44,615 bases of DNA from an uncultured Collinsella sp. (lineage in GTDB: Bacteria; Actinomycetota; Coriobacteriia; Coriobacteriales; Coriobacteriaceae): positions 1 through 44,615 of the forward strand of contig CABVCF010000005.1 in NCBI GenBank assembly GCA_902496775.1, written 5' to 3'. The position numbers and the translations under genes were made by a program. Numbering within the stretch: the stretch's first letter is position 1; the number at the start of each line of letters is the position of its first letter. Shown here in pieces: positions 8,108 to 16,596 of this stretch. The notes beneath the pieces were generated by a model. That model worked only from the letters and a program-made list of their open reading frames with translations. It was not told the origin of the DNA and made no database searches.

Positions 8108-8731
8108 CTACCTGATGAAGTTGGTGCGCTCGTGATCGGCTTCGGGGGCTTCGATACCGGCGGCCTGTCCTGCCTCGATGCAATGCAGGAGCCAGGCCAT
8201 GTTCTTGCCGATGTTGCGCATGGTGGCCAGGCCCTCGGCGTCCTGGGCGGCCTCGCCCGGCATGGCGCCAAACACGTTGTTCCAGTACGTGGAAGCAACC
8301 ACGGGCATCTGGTTGATGGTGAAGTACTTATTGAGCACGTCGAAGGTGGTCGACGTGCCGCCGCGACGGGCAACGGCGACGGCAGCGCCCGGCTTGTGTG
8401 CAAAGGCTTTGCTGCCGGCATAGAATGCGCGATCGAGGGCCGAAAGGATGCGTCCGCTGGGGTGCGCATAGTAGACGGGCGAGCCAAAGACAAAGCCATC
8501 TGCCTGCTCGGCGGCAGCGATCGGCTCGTTCACCACGTCATCGTCAAAGGTGCAGCGGCAATCGAGCTTGCCGCACTGACCACAGCCAATGCAGTCGCGA
8601 ATGGGCTTGGTGCCCAGCTGAAACACCTCGGTATCAATGCCTTCGGCATTGAGCTGCTCGGCGACCTCGGCGAGTGCGCGGGCGGTGTTGCCGTTTGCCT
8701 TGGGGCTGCCATTGACCAAAAGAACCTTCAT
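8108..8731 (-). CDS. Flavodoxin-fold NAD(P)H-dependent FMN reductase
   Basis: A 207-residue protein of the NADPH-dependent FMN reductase (iron-sulfur flavoprotein-like) family. Seen: the N-terminal flavin phosphate loop VNGSPKANGNTARAL, the Cys cluster CIGCGQCGKLDCRC (about residues 48-61), FGSPVYYAHPSGRILSALDR contacting the flavin, and a C-terminal helix. The Cys cluster may bind an iron-sulfur centre or supply disulfide chemistry, as in related oxidoreductases. Start ATG 8731 follows GGGAG; a GTG directly precedes it. It is followed by the ArsC/Spx-like gene on the same strand. The substrate is not evident. Confidence 0.8.
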   Translation of the reverse strand: MKVLLVNGSPKANGNTARALAEVAEQLNAEGIDTEVFQLGTKPIRDCIGCGQCGKLDCRCTFDDDVVNEPIAAAEQADGFVFGSPVYYAHPSGRILSALDRAFYAGSKAFAHKPGAAVAVARRGGTSTTFDVLNKYFTINQMPVVASTYWNNVFGAMPGEAAQDAEGLATMRNIGKNMAWLLHCIEAGQAAGIEAPEADHERTNFIR

Positions 8732-8805
8732 CACAAACTCCCTCTGCTGTCGGTGACTTCTGCAGAGGATTATCGCACGATGGGGGAGGCGGTGTGGGCG
8801 CGGTG

Positions 8806-10335
8806 CTAATCCAGTTTGGTACCTGGCACCTGCACGGCTTTCCCGAGCAACGCTTTGAGCTCGTTCAAAATCGAAACGGGCTGACGGTCGACGCCGTCCA
8901 GATGGAGCGTGGCCACGCGAATGGGCGGCTGATATTCAAATGGGCCAAAGAGCACGGGCGAACCCAGGAACCGCTCGATTTCCTCTGCAATCGCATCGGT
9001 TTCTTCGGGATCAAAGTCGTCGAAAAGCGCCACGAACATCGGCCCCGTCGAGCGGAACATACGACCCTTACCGCGCGAGCATTCCACCAGACAGGCGGCA
9101 CATTCTGCCAAAACACGGTCGCCCGCATCAAAGCCAAAACGGGCATTGACCTGAGCGATATCATCGATTTTAATGGCGATCAACCCCGCCTTGCGCGCCA
9201 CGCGACGCATTTCGCCAATGGCGTTGACCAGGGCGTGAATATCGCCCAAGCCGGTCACGGAATCGGTCGTATCTGCCAAGCTTCGGTTGATGATAATGCC
9301 CACATACATGCCGGGCTCGGTATCGGTGCCGTCCAAGCGGTAGCCCGTGCAGTCGCAAAGCACGTATTTTCCGGTGGCATCCATTACGCGATACTGCATG
9401 TAGTGGAAGTGCCACGTGCCGTTTATCACCATGTCGAGTTCGGCACGTACGTTGTCGCGGTCCTCGGGATGAACGCGGGCGAGCCACATGTCGAGTGAGT
9501 TAAAAGGGTGCTGGGAGGGCAGGTCAAAATCGCGCACGGCGTTAACCGACCATTGAGATTCTCCCGTATCGAGATTGAGGATAAACGGATAGCGCGTCTC
9601 GGAGCTCATGGAGATCGCTTGGAACACCCGGTCGTTGCAGGGAAGCTGATCGACGATTGGGCGTTGCGGCGCGTCACTGTCTTTCGGTTGCTGCACACGA
9701 TGCATAAGCTTATAGCGATACATCTTGCGATCGGCATCCATCGTCATCTGGCGACGCGTGTCGCCGGCAAGTGGATCGACGCGCGAGCAGCCAAAGCTAA
9801 AGCTGCCGATCATGGGCGCCTTGCCACCTGAGCTCGCCTCGATCAGCCTGGTACGTACCTGCTCCAAGCGTTGCTCGAGTTCAATCTCGTTTGCGGAGAG
9901 CGAGATAAGCACAAACTCGTCTCCACCGATACGGAACAGCATCTCATCGTGCTCCATGGTTTCGGAGAGCGTGCGGCAGATGCCCAGAATATAGCGATTG
10001 CCTTCGGCGTGGCCAAACCTATCATTGCAATGCTTGAGATGGTCGATGTCAATATAGGCGCAGGTGAAGGGATCGCCTTTGCGCCAGAGTTGCTCGACGT
10101 GACGGTCGAATCCGTTGCGGTTGCCCAAGTTGGTGAGCGGATCGATATAGGCGTTGCGCTCAAGCAGCTGGCGCTCTTGTTGCAGGATGGCATGCGTCTT
10201 TTGCAGTTGCTCACCAACGGCGCGTAGCTCAGCAGGCAGCGCGGCAACATCGAGTTCGGCGGTCGAGACGCCGTTCGCAAGTCGCTGAAGATAGGCAATA
10301 ATCGATTGCTCGCCCAGGCGATACGACTCGTTCAT
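8806..10335 (-). CDS. GGDEF-PAS-degenerate GGDEF protein (diguanylate cyclase)
   Basis: A 509-residue cytosolic signalling protein with no membrane segment. Order: N-terminal helix, intact GGDEF domain (RIGGDEF, 137-141) with DPLTNLGNRNGF and the metal site YIDIDHLK, a PAS_3-like domain (LDTGESQW...VHPEDRDNV...MQYRVMDATGKYVLC), and a second GGDEF-like domain whose signature is degraded to STGPMFVALFDD. The first domain should make cyclic-di-GMP; there is no RxxD inhibitory site before it (MEHD instead), so product inhibition may be absent. ATG 10335 has AAGGAGG upstream. It is a clear paralogue of the N-terminal half of the next gene, suggesting duplication. Confidence 0.85.
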   Translation of the reverse strand: MNESYRLGEQSIIAYLQRLANGVSTAELDVAALPAELRAVGEQLQKTHAILQQERQLLERNAYIDPLTNLGNRNGFDRHVEQLWRKGDPFTCAYIDIDHLKHCNDRFGHAEGNRYILGICRTLSETMEHDEMLFRIGGDEFVLISLSANEIELEQRLEQVRTRLIEASSGGKAPMIGSFSFGCSRVDPLAGDTRRQMTMDADRKMYRYKLMHRVQQPKDSDAPQRPIVDQLPCNDRVFQAISMSSETRYPFILNLDTGESQWSVNAVRDFDLPSQHPFNSLDMWLARVHPEDRDNVRAELDMVINGTWHFHYMQYRVMDATGKYVLCDCTGYRLDGTDTEPGMYVGIIINRSLADTTDSVTGLGDIHALVNAIGEMRRVARKAGLIAIKIDDIAQVNARFGFDAGDRVLAECAACLVECSRGKGRMFRSTGPMFVALFDDFDPEETDAIAEEIERFLGSPVLFGPFEYQPPIRVATLHLDGVDRQPVSILNELKALLGKAVQVPGTKLD

Positions 10336-10373
10336 GATGGATAACCTCCTTGGGCGGAACAACGGTTTGTATC

Positions 10374-10414
10374 ATATCCCCAATTCGGTTTGATTCGGTT
10401 TGAATTGGGGATAT
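10374..10414. promoter_or_regulatory. Palindrome with internal tandem repeat upstream of the GGDEF-PAS gene
   Basis: ATATCCCCAATTC (10374-10386) and its complement GAATTGGGGATAT (10402-10414) form a perfect 13-bp stem. The 15-base centre plus its flanks holds two tandem copies of ATTCGGTTTG. A further ATATCCCC lies near 10435. The palindrome is 39 bases upstream of the GGDEF-PAS start and downstream of the larger paralogue, so it could be an operator or a terminator hairpin. Confidence 0.5.
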
Positions 10415-10472
10415 AAGTTAGCTAATGGAGACAAATATCCCCTTCGACGGTGGCGTTTTGCGCGCGAGCGTA

Positions 10473-13190
10473 TCAGTTGTTATTGCCGCCATCGAGCAAT
10501 GCCTCAAAATCCTTCGCCTGCATGGGGCGGTAGTAGAGGAAGCCCTGAGCGTAGCGGGCGCCCATTTGTCGTAGCATGTTCGCCTGCTCATTTGTCTCGA
10601 CGCCTTCGACCACGACGGGCAGATGGAGCGACTGCGCCATTTCGAGCATCGATGAAATGATTTGCGTGCTGCGGCCTTGATCGCGGTCGGTGGGCACAAA
10701 GGTGCGGTCGAGCTTGATGACGTCGACGTTGACGTTCTTGAGCATCGCGAGCGTGGACTGGCCGGTGCCAAAATCGTCCATGTAGGTCGAGAAGCCGCGG
10801 GTGTGCAGATCCGCGGTCAGCTTATCCACGGCTTCGGATTCTCCCGTATAAGCCGTCTCGGTGATCTCGATGTGCATGAGTTCGGGCGGCAGGTTGTACT
10901 GGGCGGCGAGCGACCCCATATGCTCGGCGACATCGCAGGCAAGAATGTCTACGCGCGACACATTGAGGGAAATCGGAACCACGCGAAGTCCTCGATTGAG
11001 GCGCTCGCGGAGCCACATGGCGACGCCCTGCCAAACATATTTGTCGAGCGTCACTACAAAGCCGCTTTCCTCGAGTGCGGGGATAAACGTTGCGGGCGAA
11101 ATGAGAGAGCCGTCCTTGTTAATCCAGCGGGTGAGTGCTTCGGCGCCAATAATCTCGCCGGTTTCCATATCGACCTGGGGCTGAAGATAGTACGTGATGC
11201 GACCATTTGACAGCGCGTACTGGAATTCGGTCAGCGTGCGGTTGAACACGATTTCGTGCTTGTACTCCTCGGGGCAAAAAATGGCAATGCGCTCCTTAAA
11301 GTCGTTTTTTGCGCGCCGATTGGTAAACATGGCCTTTGCCTGCGCATCGATGGTGATCTCCTCATTGGAATCGATGGGGTAAACGCCCATGGACGGCCAA
11401 AAACCTACGCCGCCATCATACCTGGCTACTGCCTCGCGAACGCGGTTGTAGATTTGATGGACGGTGATGTGCTTAAAGGGGATGAGTACGCAAAAGTCAT
11501 CTTGGCCCCAGTACCCTGCGACGCCCATGTCGGCATTCTCGATGTCCTTGAGGACCGTGCCCACATCGGCAAGCAGGCGGTCGCCTTCGGCCTGTCCATA
11601 CCATTCGTTAAACAGGCGCATGTGGCCCATGTCGACCGTGGCGATGCACCAGGCGCCGTCGCGTCTTGCCTCGAGAAAAGCGTTGGCGCGCCGCATAAAC
11701 TCGCTGGGTCGATAGAGACCCGTGAGCGAGTCGATACGTTCGGCGATGGCGCTTTTGCGCTCAGCCTCGGGTATGGGGAGGCTGTCGTTGGGAACAAGCC
11801 CGCCGGCCGTGCGAAGGCGACGGTTGAGTTCGCCTAAAACGGCGGTCGCCTGATGGGTTAAGTGCTCGTAAAATGCCGGGACGACAAGACAGACGGGAGT
11901 AATGGTGTCGCCCGCGATTTGCACAGGAGCGAAAACGGCCTCTTTAAGGTGGCGGGTCAGTTGCTCGAATGCCTCGTGGTCTAGGTCGTTGCTGAGCACG
12001 ACGAACTGAACGCTTCGTGAACGGTAGACCCGGCTCCTGCCGCGAGTGATCGACAGCATACGGCCTGCGTATTCGGCAAGCATGTTGTCGACGGCCTCGG
12101 CCCCGTAGAGCTCGTTGAGCTTTGTCGTGCCACGAACGCGCACCGCTATAAGCCCTGTCTCGCAACGATCGCGGCGGCAGGCGTCGATGGCGTTGGCCAG
12201 CATGCGCTGCGTTCCGAGGCCTGTGGCGGCGTCGACGGTTTCGGCAAGTGAGTGGTTGACGAGCTCGCCGACATAGAGCGAGGGGACATTTCCGTCGCCG
12301 TCGATACGAAACCCGCGAGCACGGCAAAGGACGTAGTCGCCGACGGCGTTGCGCACACGATACTGCATGACGCGACGGTGCTTGGTGCCGTTGTAGACTT
12401 GGTCGATGTCGTTGATGCAGGCCTCAAGGTCGTCGGGATGGACGCGCGTTTTCCAGTAATCGCGACAGTTGTCTATGTGCTCCGAGGGAAGGCCAAGATC
12501 GCGCAAGGCACCTTGTGACCAAAGGGTGCGATGTTTGTCCAAGTTCTCGATAAAGAAATATCGGCCCTCATTGAGCATCGAAAAGGCGTCAAAAATTCGA
12601 TCGCTTATTTCGAAGTCGTCGGCGTGAACTTGCGTGATATTGCGTCGATCGAGGTGCATGGCATGACGTAGCTTGTAGTCGTACATGCGATGGTCGGCAT
12701 CGAGCGTCATGCGATTGGAAGCTTCGCCCAGGGCGGGGTCGGCATGTGACACTCCGTAGCTAAACGAGTGGGGCATCTCGGAATCGTTGTTTTTGAGCAG
12801 AACCGTTCGGCAGTGTTTCAGACGTTCGGCGAGGTCGTCCTCGGTTGCAATCGTAGATAGGATGGCAAACTCGTCGCCGCCTATGCGAAACGCCGCTTCG
12901 CCCACCTTCATATACAGATTAAGATAGAGACTTACCTGCAAGATATAGCGGTTGCCCTCGTCATGTCCAAAGACGTCGTTGCAGTGCTTGAGATTGTCGA
13001 TATCGATGAACGCCATGGTAACGGGGGCGTCCTGCTCCCAGAGTTCCTCGAGGGAACGGGCAAAGCCGCCACGGTTGCCAAGCCCGGTAAGCTGGTCGGT
13101 AAAGGCGGTCCTGATCAGATCCTCCTGCCGCTCGAGAAGGTCGCGGACGGTCTTTTCGAGCGTTTCGGTGTAATTGCTGACAGTTTCCAT
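10473..13190 (-). CDS. GGDEF-PAS-(degenerate GGDEF)x2-EAL cyclic-di-GMP protein
   Basis: A 905-residue multidomain signalling protein. Order: short coiled N-terminus, intact GGDEF domain (RIGGDEF, 104-108), PAS domain (about 210-330), a degenerate GGDEF-like domain (signature SRSVQFVVLSND), a third with GQDDF, and a C-terminal EAL domain (about 650-900). The EAL domain keeps the catalytic pattern: EALTRW (Glu 684), SLNVSR, HIEITET, YMDDFGTG (about 805), IKLDR, VVEGVET and a YAQGF loop, so phosphodiesterase activity is likely. Both synthesis and hydrolysis may occur, or one domain may be regulatory. There is no RxxD before GGDEF and no transmembrane segment. Start ATG 13190 has only a weak ribosome site. 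Residues ~20-470 match the neighbouring 509-residue protein. Confidence 0.88.
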   Translation of the reverse strand: METVSNYTETLEKTVRDLLERQEDLIRTAFTDQLTGLGNRGGFARSLEELWEQDAPVTMAFIDIDNLKHCNDVFGHDEGNRYILQVSLYLNLYMKVGEAAFRIGGDEFAILSTIATEDDLAERLKHCRTVLLKNNDSEMPHSFSYGVSHADPALGEASNRMTLDADHRMYDYKLRHAMHLDRRNITQVHADDFEISDRIFDAFSMLNEGRYFFIENLDKHRTLWSQGALRDLGLPSEHIDNCRDYWKTRVHPDDLEACINDIDQVYNGTKHRRVMQYRVRNAVGDYVLCRARGFRIDGDGNVPSLYVGELVNHSLAETVDAATGLGTQRMLANAIDACRRDRCETGLIAVRVRGTTKLNELYGAEAVDNMLAEYAGRMLSITRGRSRVYRSRSVQFVVLSNDLDHEAFEQLTRHLKEAVFAPVQIAGDTITPVCLVVPAFYEHLTHQATAVLGELNRRLRTAGGLVPNDSLPIPEAERKSAIAERIDSLTGLYRPSEFMRRANAFLEARRDGAWCIATVDMGHMRLFNEWYGQAEGDRLLADVGTVLKDIENADMGVAGYWGQDDFCVLIPFKHITVHQIYNRVREAVARYDGGVGFWPSMGVYPIDSNEEITIDAQAKAMFTNRRAKNDFKERIAIFCPEEYKHEIVFNRTLTEFQYALSNGRITYYLQPQVDMETGEIIGAEALTRWINKDGSLISPATFIPALEESGFVVTLDKYVWQGVAMWLRERLNRGLRVVPISLNVSRVDILACDVAEHMGSLAAQYNLPPELMHIEITETAYTGESEAVDKLTADLHTRGFSTYMDDFGTGQSTLAMLKNVNVDVIKLDRTFVPTDRDQGRSTQIISSMLEMAQSLHLPVVVEGVETNEQANMLRQMGARYAQGFLYYRPMQAKDFEALLDGGNNN

Positions 13191-13514
13191 GTTCTAAGTG
13201 GCTTTCTGAGGTCGGGGCGGATTGCGTCGGGCGAGCTCGTTGTGTACACGCGTCGTTGCTCAGCGCTTTGCATGTATCCAGGCCCCCGCCTTGCCGCGTT
13301 GTTGAGTTAATTTGCCGGCTAATGTTCGCTGTTGATAACAGCTGAGTAGTGTAAACAATAGTGCACAATTATATATGGGTGCACATGCTGTGGGCGGCTA
13401 TTGTTCGAAAAGCGGTAGCGCGACGATGCGATGTTCGATAAAAATGCGACTGGGACGATATATGTTGACGGGTATACTTGTCCCGTTTGAATTTGTGGGG
13501 ACGGAGATGGTCGC
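13191..13514. other. Divergent intergenic region (cyclic-di-GMP gene / patatin gene)
   Basis: 324 bases with no gene. It holds the promoters for both divergent genes. Visible: a TATACT box at 13473-13478 about 37 bases before the patatin gene; TTGACG at 13465-13470; the short inverted pairs GTGCAC...GTGCAC (about 13360-13385) and ACGGG/CCCGT (13468-13486). No RNA gene was recognised. Confidence 0.4.
13473..13478 (+). promoter_or_regulatory. Candidate -10 box of the patatin-like gene
   Basis: TATACT in the context GGTATACTTG, 37 bases before the ATG. The same GTATACTT context precedes the genes at 22246 and 42589. No good -35 was found at standard spacing. Confidence 0.35.
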
Positions 13515-14384
13515 ATGGCACAGTCAAATACGACGCGCACGGTGGGGCTGGCACTCGAGGGAGGCGGCTACCGCGGTATGTATACGGCGGGCGTGCTCGA
13601 CGTTTGGATGGAGCACGGCTTAACTTGCGACCATATGGTGGGTGTCTCGGCGGGCGCGGCGTTTGGCTACAACTTTAAATCGCGCCAGATCGGCCGTGCC
13701 ATTCGCTATAACAAGGCCTATTGTGCCGATAAGCGCTATGCGGGTGTAGCAAGCTGGCTGCGGACCGGCGATATGTTCAATGCCGATTTTGCCTATCACG
13801 AGGTGCCCATCGAGCGCGATCCCATCGATTTGGAGACATATCGCGCCTGCCCCATGCGGTTTACGTGCGTGTGTACCGATATCGAGACGGGCAAGGCCGT
13901 CTACCACGACCTGCCCTATGGCGATGAGCACGATATCGAGTGGATCCGGGCGTCATCGGCGATTCCCGTGGCGACGCGCCCTGTCGCCATTGAGGGCCGT
14001 AAGTACCTGGATGGCGGCGTGGCTGATTCTATTCCCAGCGCATGGCTGTTTGCGCAGGGGTATGACCGTAATATCGTGGTACTCACGCAGCCGGCGGGCT
14101 TTGTAAAGCAGCCCAACAGCGTGATGCCCATGCTGCGTCGCGTGTTCCGTCACTATCCGGAGTTTGTCGCAGCGCTCGAGCATCGGCATGAGGTTTACAA
14201 TGCCACGCTCGATGACCTGGCACGTCGTGAGGCCGCCGGCGATATCTTTGTGGTGCGTCCGAGCGAATCGGTGAAGGTGCCGTCGCTGTGCCGCGAGCCC
14301 GATGAACTTGAGCGCATCTACCAGATTGGTCGCCGCGATGCGGAGGCGACTTTGCCGGCGTTGGAGACATATCTGGCAGGGTAG
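13515..14384 (+). CDS. Patatin-like phospholipase (RssA/YjjU type)
   Basis: A 289-residue serine acyl hydrolase of the patatin family, expected to release fatty acids from phospholipid or acyl esters in the cytoplasm. Seen: the oxyanion loop EGGGYRG (about 15-21), the nucleophile elbow GVSAG (Ser 45) and the Asp of the catalytic dyad in YLDGGVAD (Asp 166). There is no signal peptide or membrane segment. ATG 13515 is preceded by GGAG. It is a single-gene unit between a cyclic-di-GMP gene (divergent) and thiE (convergent), with a 14-bp palindrome after its end. The physiological substrate is not evident. Confidence 0.88.
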   Translation: MAQSNTTRTVGLALEGGGYRGMYTAGVLDVWMEHGLTCDHMVGVSAGAAFGYNFKSRQIGRAIRYNKAYCADKRYAGVASWLRTGDMFNADFAYHEVPIERDPIDLETYRACPMRFTCVCTDIETGKAVYHDLPYGDEHDIEWIRASSAIPVATRPVAIEGRKYLDGGVADSIPSAWLFAQGYDRNIVVLTQPAGFVKQPNSVMPMLRRVFRHYPEFVAALEHRHEVYNATLDDLARREAAGDIFVVRPSESVKVPSLCREPDELERIYQIGRRDAEATLPALETYLAG

Positions 14385-14406
14385 AGGCCGCTGCCGCCAT
14401 CTCGGC

Positions 14407-14452
14407 GGAAAGCGCATCCCGGAATGGAGGTCCAAACTGGGATGCGCTTTCC
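14407..14452. terminator. Terminator-like palindrome between patatin gene and thiE
   Basis: GGAAAGCGCATCCC (14407-14420) and GGGATGCGCTTTCC (14439-14452) form a perfect 14-bp stem with an 18-base loop in the gap between two convergent genes. There is no clear T-run on either strand, so a Rho-independent role is only probable. Confidence 0.55.
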
Positions 14453-14496
14453 ATTGCTGAAGATGTGAGGCTGCGGATTAGCTGCTCGGCTTATGC

Positions 14497-15192
14497 CTAT
14501 GCCTGCTGCCAGGTATCGACAAGCTCCTTGGCGGCGACGTAGGGGTCGTCGGCACTGCAGACGGCGCTCACCACAAAGAAGCCATCGACGCCGGTGGCCT
14601 TGAGCTGCGGCAGGTCGGCCGTCTTGACGCCGCCGCCCACTACGATGGGCACGGGGCTTGCCGCGTGGAGTGCGGCCAGGTCCTCAAAGCTCTTGGTGAT
14701 GATGGAGCCATCGGCCGCGCGTCCGCAGTCGCGCTTGGTCTCGGTCTCGTGGAGCGGGCCGATGCCCAGGTAGTCGACCAGGCTCATGTCGGCGGTCTTG
14801 ACGTACTCGAGCATCTCTTCGCAACGGGCCGAAAGGCCCACGATGGCATCGGGGCCCAGAAGCTTGCGGCAGACCTCGACGGGAATGTCGCTCTGGCCCA
14901 CGTGCACGCCGTCGACGGCAATACCCTGCTCGCGTGCGGCAAGCACACAGTCCAGACGGTCGTCGATCAGCAAGGCGACCTGACCGGTCTTGCCGGCCTG
15001 AGCGATTGCCTGCGCGGCGTCGCCGGTCAGCGCAATGATCTCGCGGGCGCTTGCCACCTTGGAGCGCACCTGGATGCAGGTAAAGCCGGCATCGAGTGCC
15101 TGGGCCACCACATCGCCCACGGGGCGCCCGAGCGTGTTTTCGGGGCCGAGTACCAGATAGGCCGAGATATCAAGGTTGTCGCGGATGCTCAT
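14497..15192 (-). CDS. thiE: Thiamine phosphate synthase
   Basis: ThiE joins hydroxymethylpyrimidine diphosphate and thiazole phosphate into thiamine phosphate. The 231-residue TIM-barrel protein shows IQVRSK (pyrimidine/diphosphate site), LLIDDRLD, VDGVHVGQSD (family G(V/I)HxGxxD), LGIGPLHETETK and VVGGGVKTADL. ATG 15192 overlaps the TGA of the upstream MTH1187-type gene by ATGA, indicating translational coupling. It is the last gene of thiM-(MTH1187)-thiE, controlled by the TPP riboswitch at 16438-16529. No thiD or de novo thiC/thiG is in the window, so the operon looks like salvage. Confidence 0.93.
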   Translation of the reverse strand: MSIRDNLDISAYLVLGPENTLGRPVGDVVAQALDAGFTCIQVRSKVASAREIIALTGDAAQAIAQAGKTGQVALLIDDRLDCVLAAREQGIAVDGVHVGQSDIPVEVCRKLLGPDAIVGLSARCEEMLEYVKTADMSLVDYLGIGPLHETETKRDCGRAADGSIITKSFEDLAALHAASPVPIVVGGGVKTADLPQLKATGVDGFFVVSAVCSADDPYVAAKELVDTWQQA

Positions 15193-15530
15193 CGTGCTTC
15201 CTCCTGCTTTTTGATCTGTGCTTCCATGCGCTCGAGTTTGCCGGTCATGGTGTCGGTAAATCCGGGTCGAATATCGGCTTTGAGCACGACTTCGGTGCGG
15301 ATGCCCTTGCTCGCCAACACAAAGGTTGCGTCGCGCACGACCTGCATGACCTCGTCCCAGTCGCCCTCGATTTCGGTGAACATCGAGGTGGTGCGGTTGG
15401 GAAGGCCGCTCTCGCGAATGACGCGCACGACCTCGGCGACCTCGGCGGATAGCTCATCGCCGGTGCCGCATGGGGCGATGGCCACAGCGACGAGCGTGTT
15501 CATGCCGGCATTGGTTGCGGGCTCGGACAT
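15189..15530 (-). CDS. MTH1187-family thiamine-binding protein
   Basis: A 113-residue protein of the MTH1187/YqgV (UPF0045) family, small ferredoxin-like folds reported to bind thiamine or its pyrimidine. Seen: VAVAIAPCGTGDELSAEVAEVVRVIRESGL and TTSMFTEIEGDWDEVMQVV, the two typical blocks, and a charged C-terminal helix. Its place between thiM and thiE behind a TPP riboswitch supports a thiamine-related role. Start ATG 15530 follows AGGAGG that overlaps the end of thiM; ATG 15503 (MNTLVAVAIAP) is an alternative closer to the usual family length. Confidence 0.85.
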   Translation of the reverse strand: MSEPATNAGMNTLVAVAIAPCGTGDELSAEVAEVVRVIRESGLPNRTTSMFTEIEGDWDEVMQVVRDATFVLASKGIRTEVVLKADIRPGFTDTMTGKLERMEAQIKKQEEAR

Positions 15531-15533
15531 GGC

Positions 15534-16373
15534 TTATGCCTCCTCGAGCTCGAGTCGGTTATCGGCGATGTCCTGGGCGCTCGCGCGGTAGAGCTCGTCG
15601 ATAAAGGCGACCTTAAAGCTCGCCGGGGCATCGGCGACGGCGGCAGCACGCGTGCCAGCGACGTTGTAGACGGCGGTACCGCAGACGGCTGCCGTAAACG
15701 GATCGGCGGCGCAGGCGTACACGGCCAGCACGCCGCCCTGCGAGCAGCCGCAGCCGGTGATCTTGGACATGAGCGGGCTGCCGCCGTGGGACTTGGCCAC
15801 GGTCGTGCCGTCGGTGATCAGGTCGACTTCACCCGAGACGACTACGGCGCCACCGGTGTAGCGGGCGAGCGCCACCGCGGCATTGCGGGCGGCGTCTACC
15901 GTGTCGGTGGTATCGACACCGCGTACGCGGCTCAGATCGGCCGCCTCGCCCTCAAGACCCCATAGGCCGGCGAGCGCGATAATCTCGGAGGCGTTGCCGC
16001 GCACGATGGCGGGCTTATACTGCTTGAGCTCGTTTACCAACTGGGTGCGCAGGCTACCGATGCCCAGGCCCACCGGATCGAGCACCCAGGGCTTGCCGGC
16101 GTCGTGTGCCGCCTTCGCCGCGCGGGGAATCGTCTGCTCGTAGATGGGGAAGAGCGTGCCCATGTTGAGATAGATGGCGCCGCCGCCGGCAACGAGCGCC
16201 TCGCCCTCGTCGGGCAGATAGACCATGGCGGCCGATCCGCCCACGGCGAGCTGCGCGTTGGCGACAAAGTCGATCGTCACCGTGTTGGTGATGGAGCCTG
16301 CCATCGGATTGGTGGCGCGAATCTCCTCCACGGCCTTGATCACATGTTGCTTAAGCTGTTCCGAATCAATCAC
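15534..16373 (-). CDS. thiM: Hydroxyethylthiazole kinase
   Basis: ThiM phosphorylates the thiazole moiety so it can be joined by ThiE. The 279-residue ribokinase-fold protein shows ITNTVTIDFVANAQLAVGGSAAM, a classic ThiM block, LDPVGLGIGSLR (family DPVGxGA), RGNASEI, and KITGCGCSQGGVLA near the active site (family TGxGC). The open frame extends to 16487, but that part translates the TPP riboswitch; the start is GTG 16373, eight bases after AAGGAGG. An ATG at 16380 is out of frame and meets a stop at once. First gene of thiM-(MTH1187)-thiE. Confidence 0.92.
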   Translation of the reverse strand: MIDSEQLKQHVIKAVEEIRATNPMAGSITNTVTIDFVANAQLAVGGSAAMVYLPDEGEALVAGGGAIYLNMGTLFPIYEQTIPRAAKAAHDAGKPWVLDPVGLGIGSLRTQLVNELKQYKPAIVRGNASEIIALAGLWGLEGEAADLSRVRGVDTTDTVDAARNAAVALARYTGGAVVVSGEVDLITDGTTVAKSHGGSPLMSKITGCGCSQGGVLAVYACAADPFTAAVCGTAVYNVAGTRAAAVADAPASFKVAFIDELYRASAQDIADNRLELEEA

Positions 16374-16398
16374 TGCACATGCCTCCTTGGCATAGAAA

Positions 16399-16426
16399 AG
16401 GGGCGCTGTGCATAGACAGCGCCCCT
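16399..16426 (-). terminator. Riboswitch-controlled terminator before thiM
   Basis: On the minus strand AGGGGCGCTGT and ACAGCGCCCCT form an 11-bp stem with a 6-base loop (CTATGC), followed by TTTTC. It lies between the TPP aptamer and the thiM ribosome site, the usual place for the expression platform of a transcriptional OFF switch. Confidence 0.88.
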
Positions 16427-16437
16427 GTAAAGGCGGC

Positions 16438-16529
16438 ATGCTCCCTACGCCAGCATTAACTGACAGGTTCAAAGGATTGGGCCCCATGCCCTCTCAGCCT
16501 TGTGGTTTGCACCGCCGGCACTCCCGCAT
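16438..16529 (-). ncRNA. TPP riboswitch (THI element)
   Basis: The minus strand carries the hallmark CTGAGAGGGC in the context GGCTGAGAGGGCATGGGGCC and the second conserved block CCTTTGAACCTGTCAG followed by TAATGCTGGCGTAGGGA. ATGC (16529-16526) and GCAT (16441-16438) close the P1 stem. Thiamine diphosphate binding should favour the downstream terminator and switch off the thiM operon. Confidence 0.95.
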
Positions 16530-16561
16530 CGAATCTGTTGTTCCCTATACTAGCGCACCGT

Positions 16562-16567
16562 TACAAT
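16562..16567 (+). promoter_or_regulatory. Candidate -10 box of the HAD phosphatase gene
   Basis: TACAAT with TTGTTC 18 bases upstream (16538-16543), 29 bases before the ATG. It would overlap the divergent promoter region of the thiamine operon. Confidence 0.35.
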
Positions 16568-16596
16568 GGTTGCGGTGAAAATGACTGGGGGACTCT

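Noticed and set aside
16374..16487. N-terminal extension of thiM in frame to 16487
   Set aside because: This stretch is the TPP riboswitch and its terminator; the GTG at 16373 has a proper AAGGAGG.
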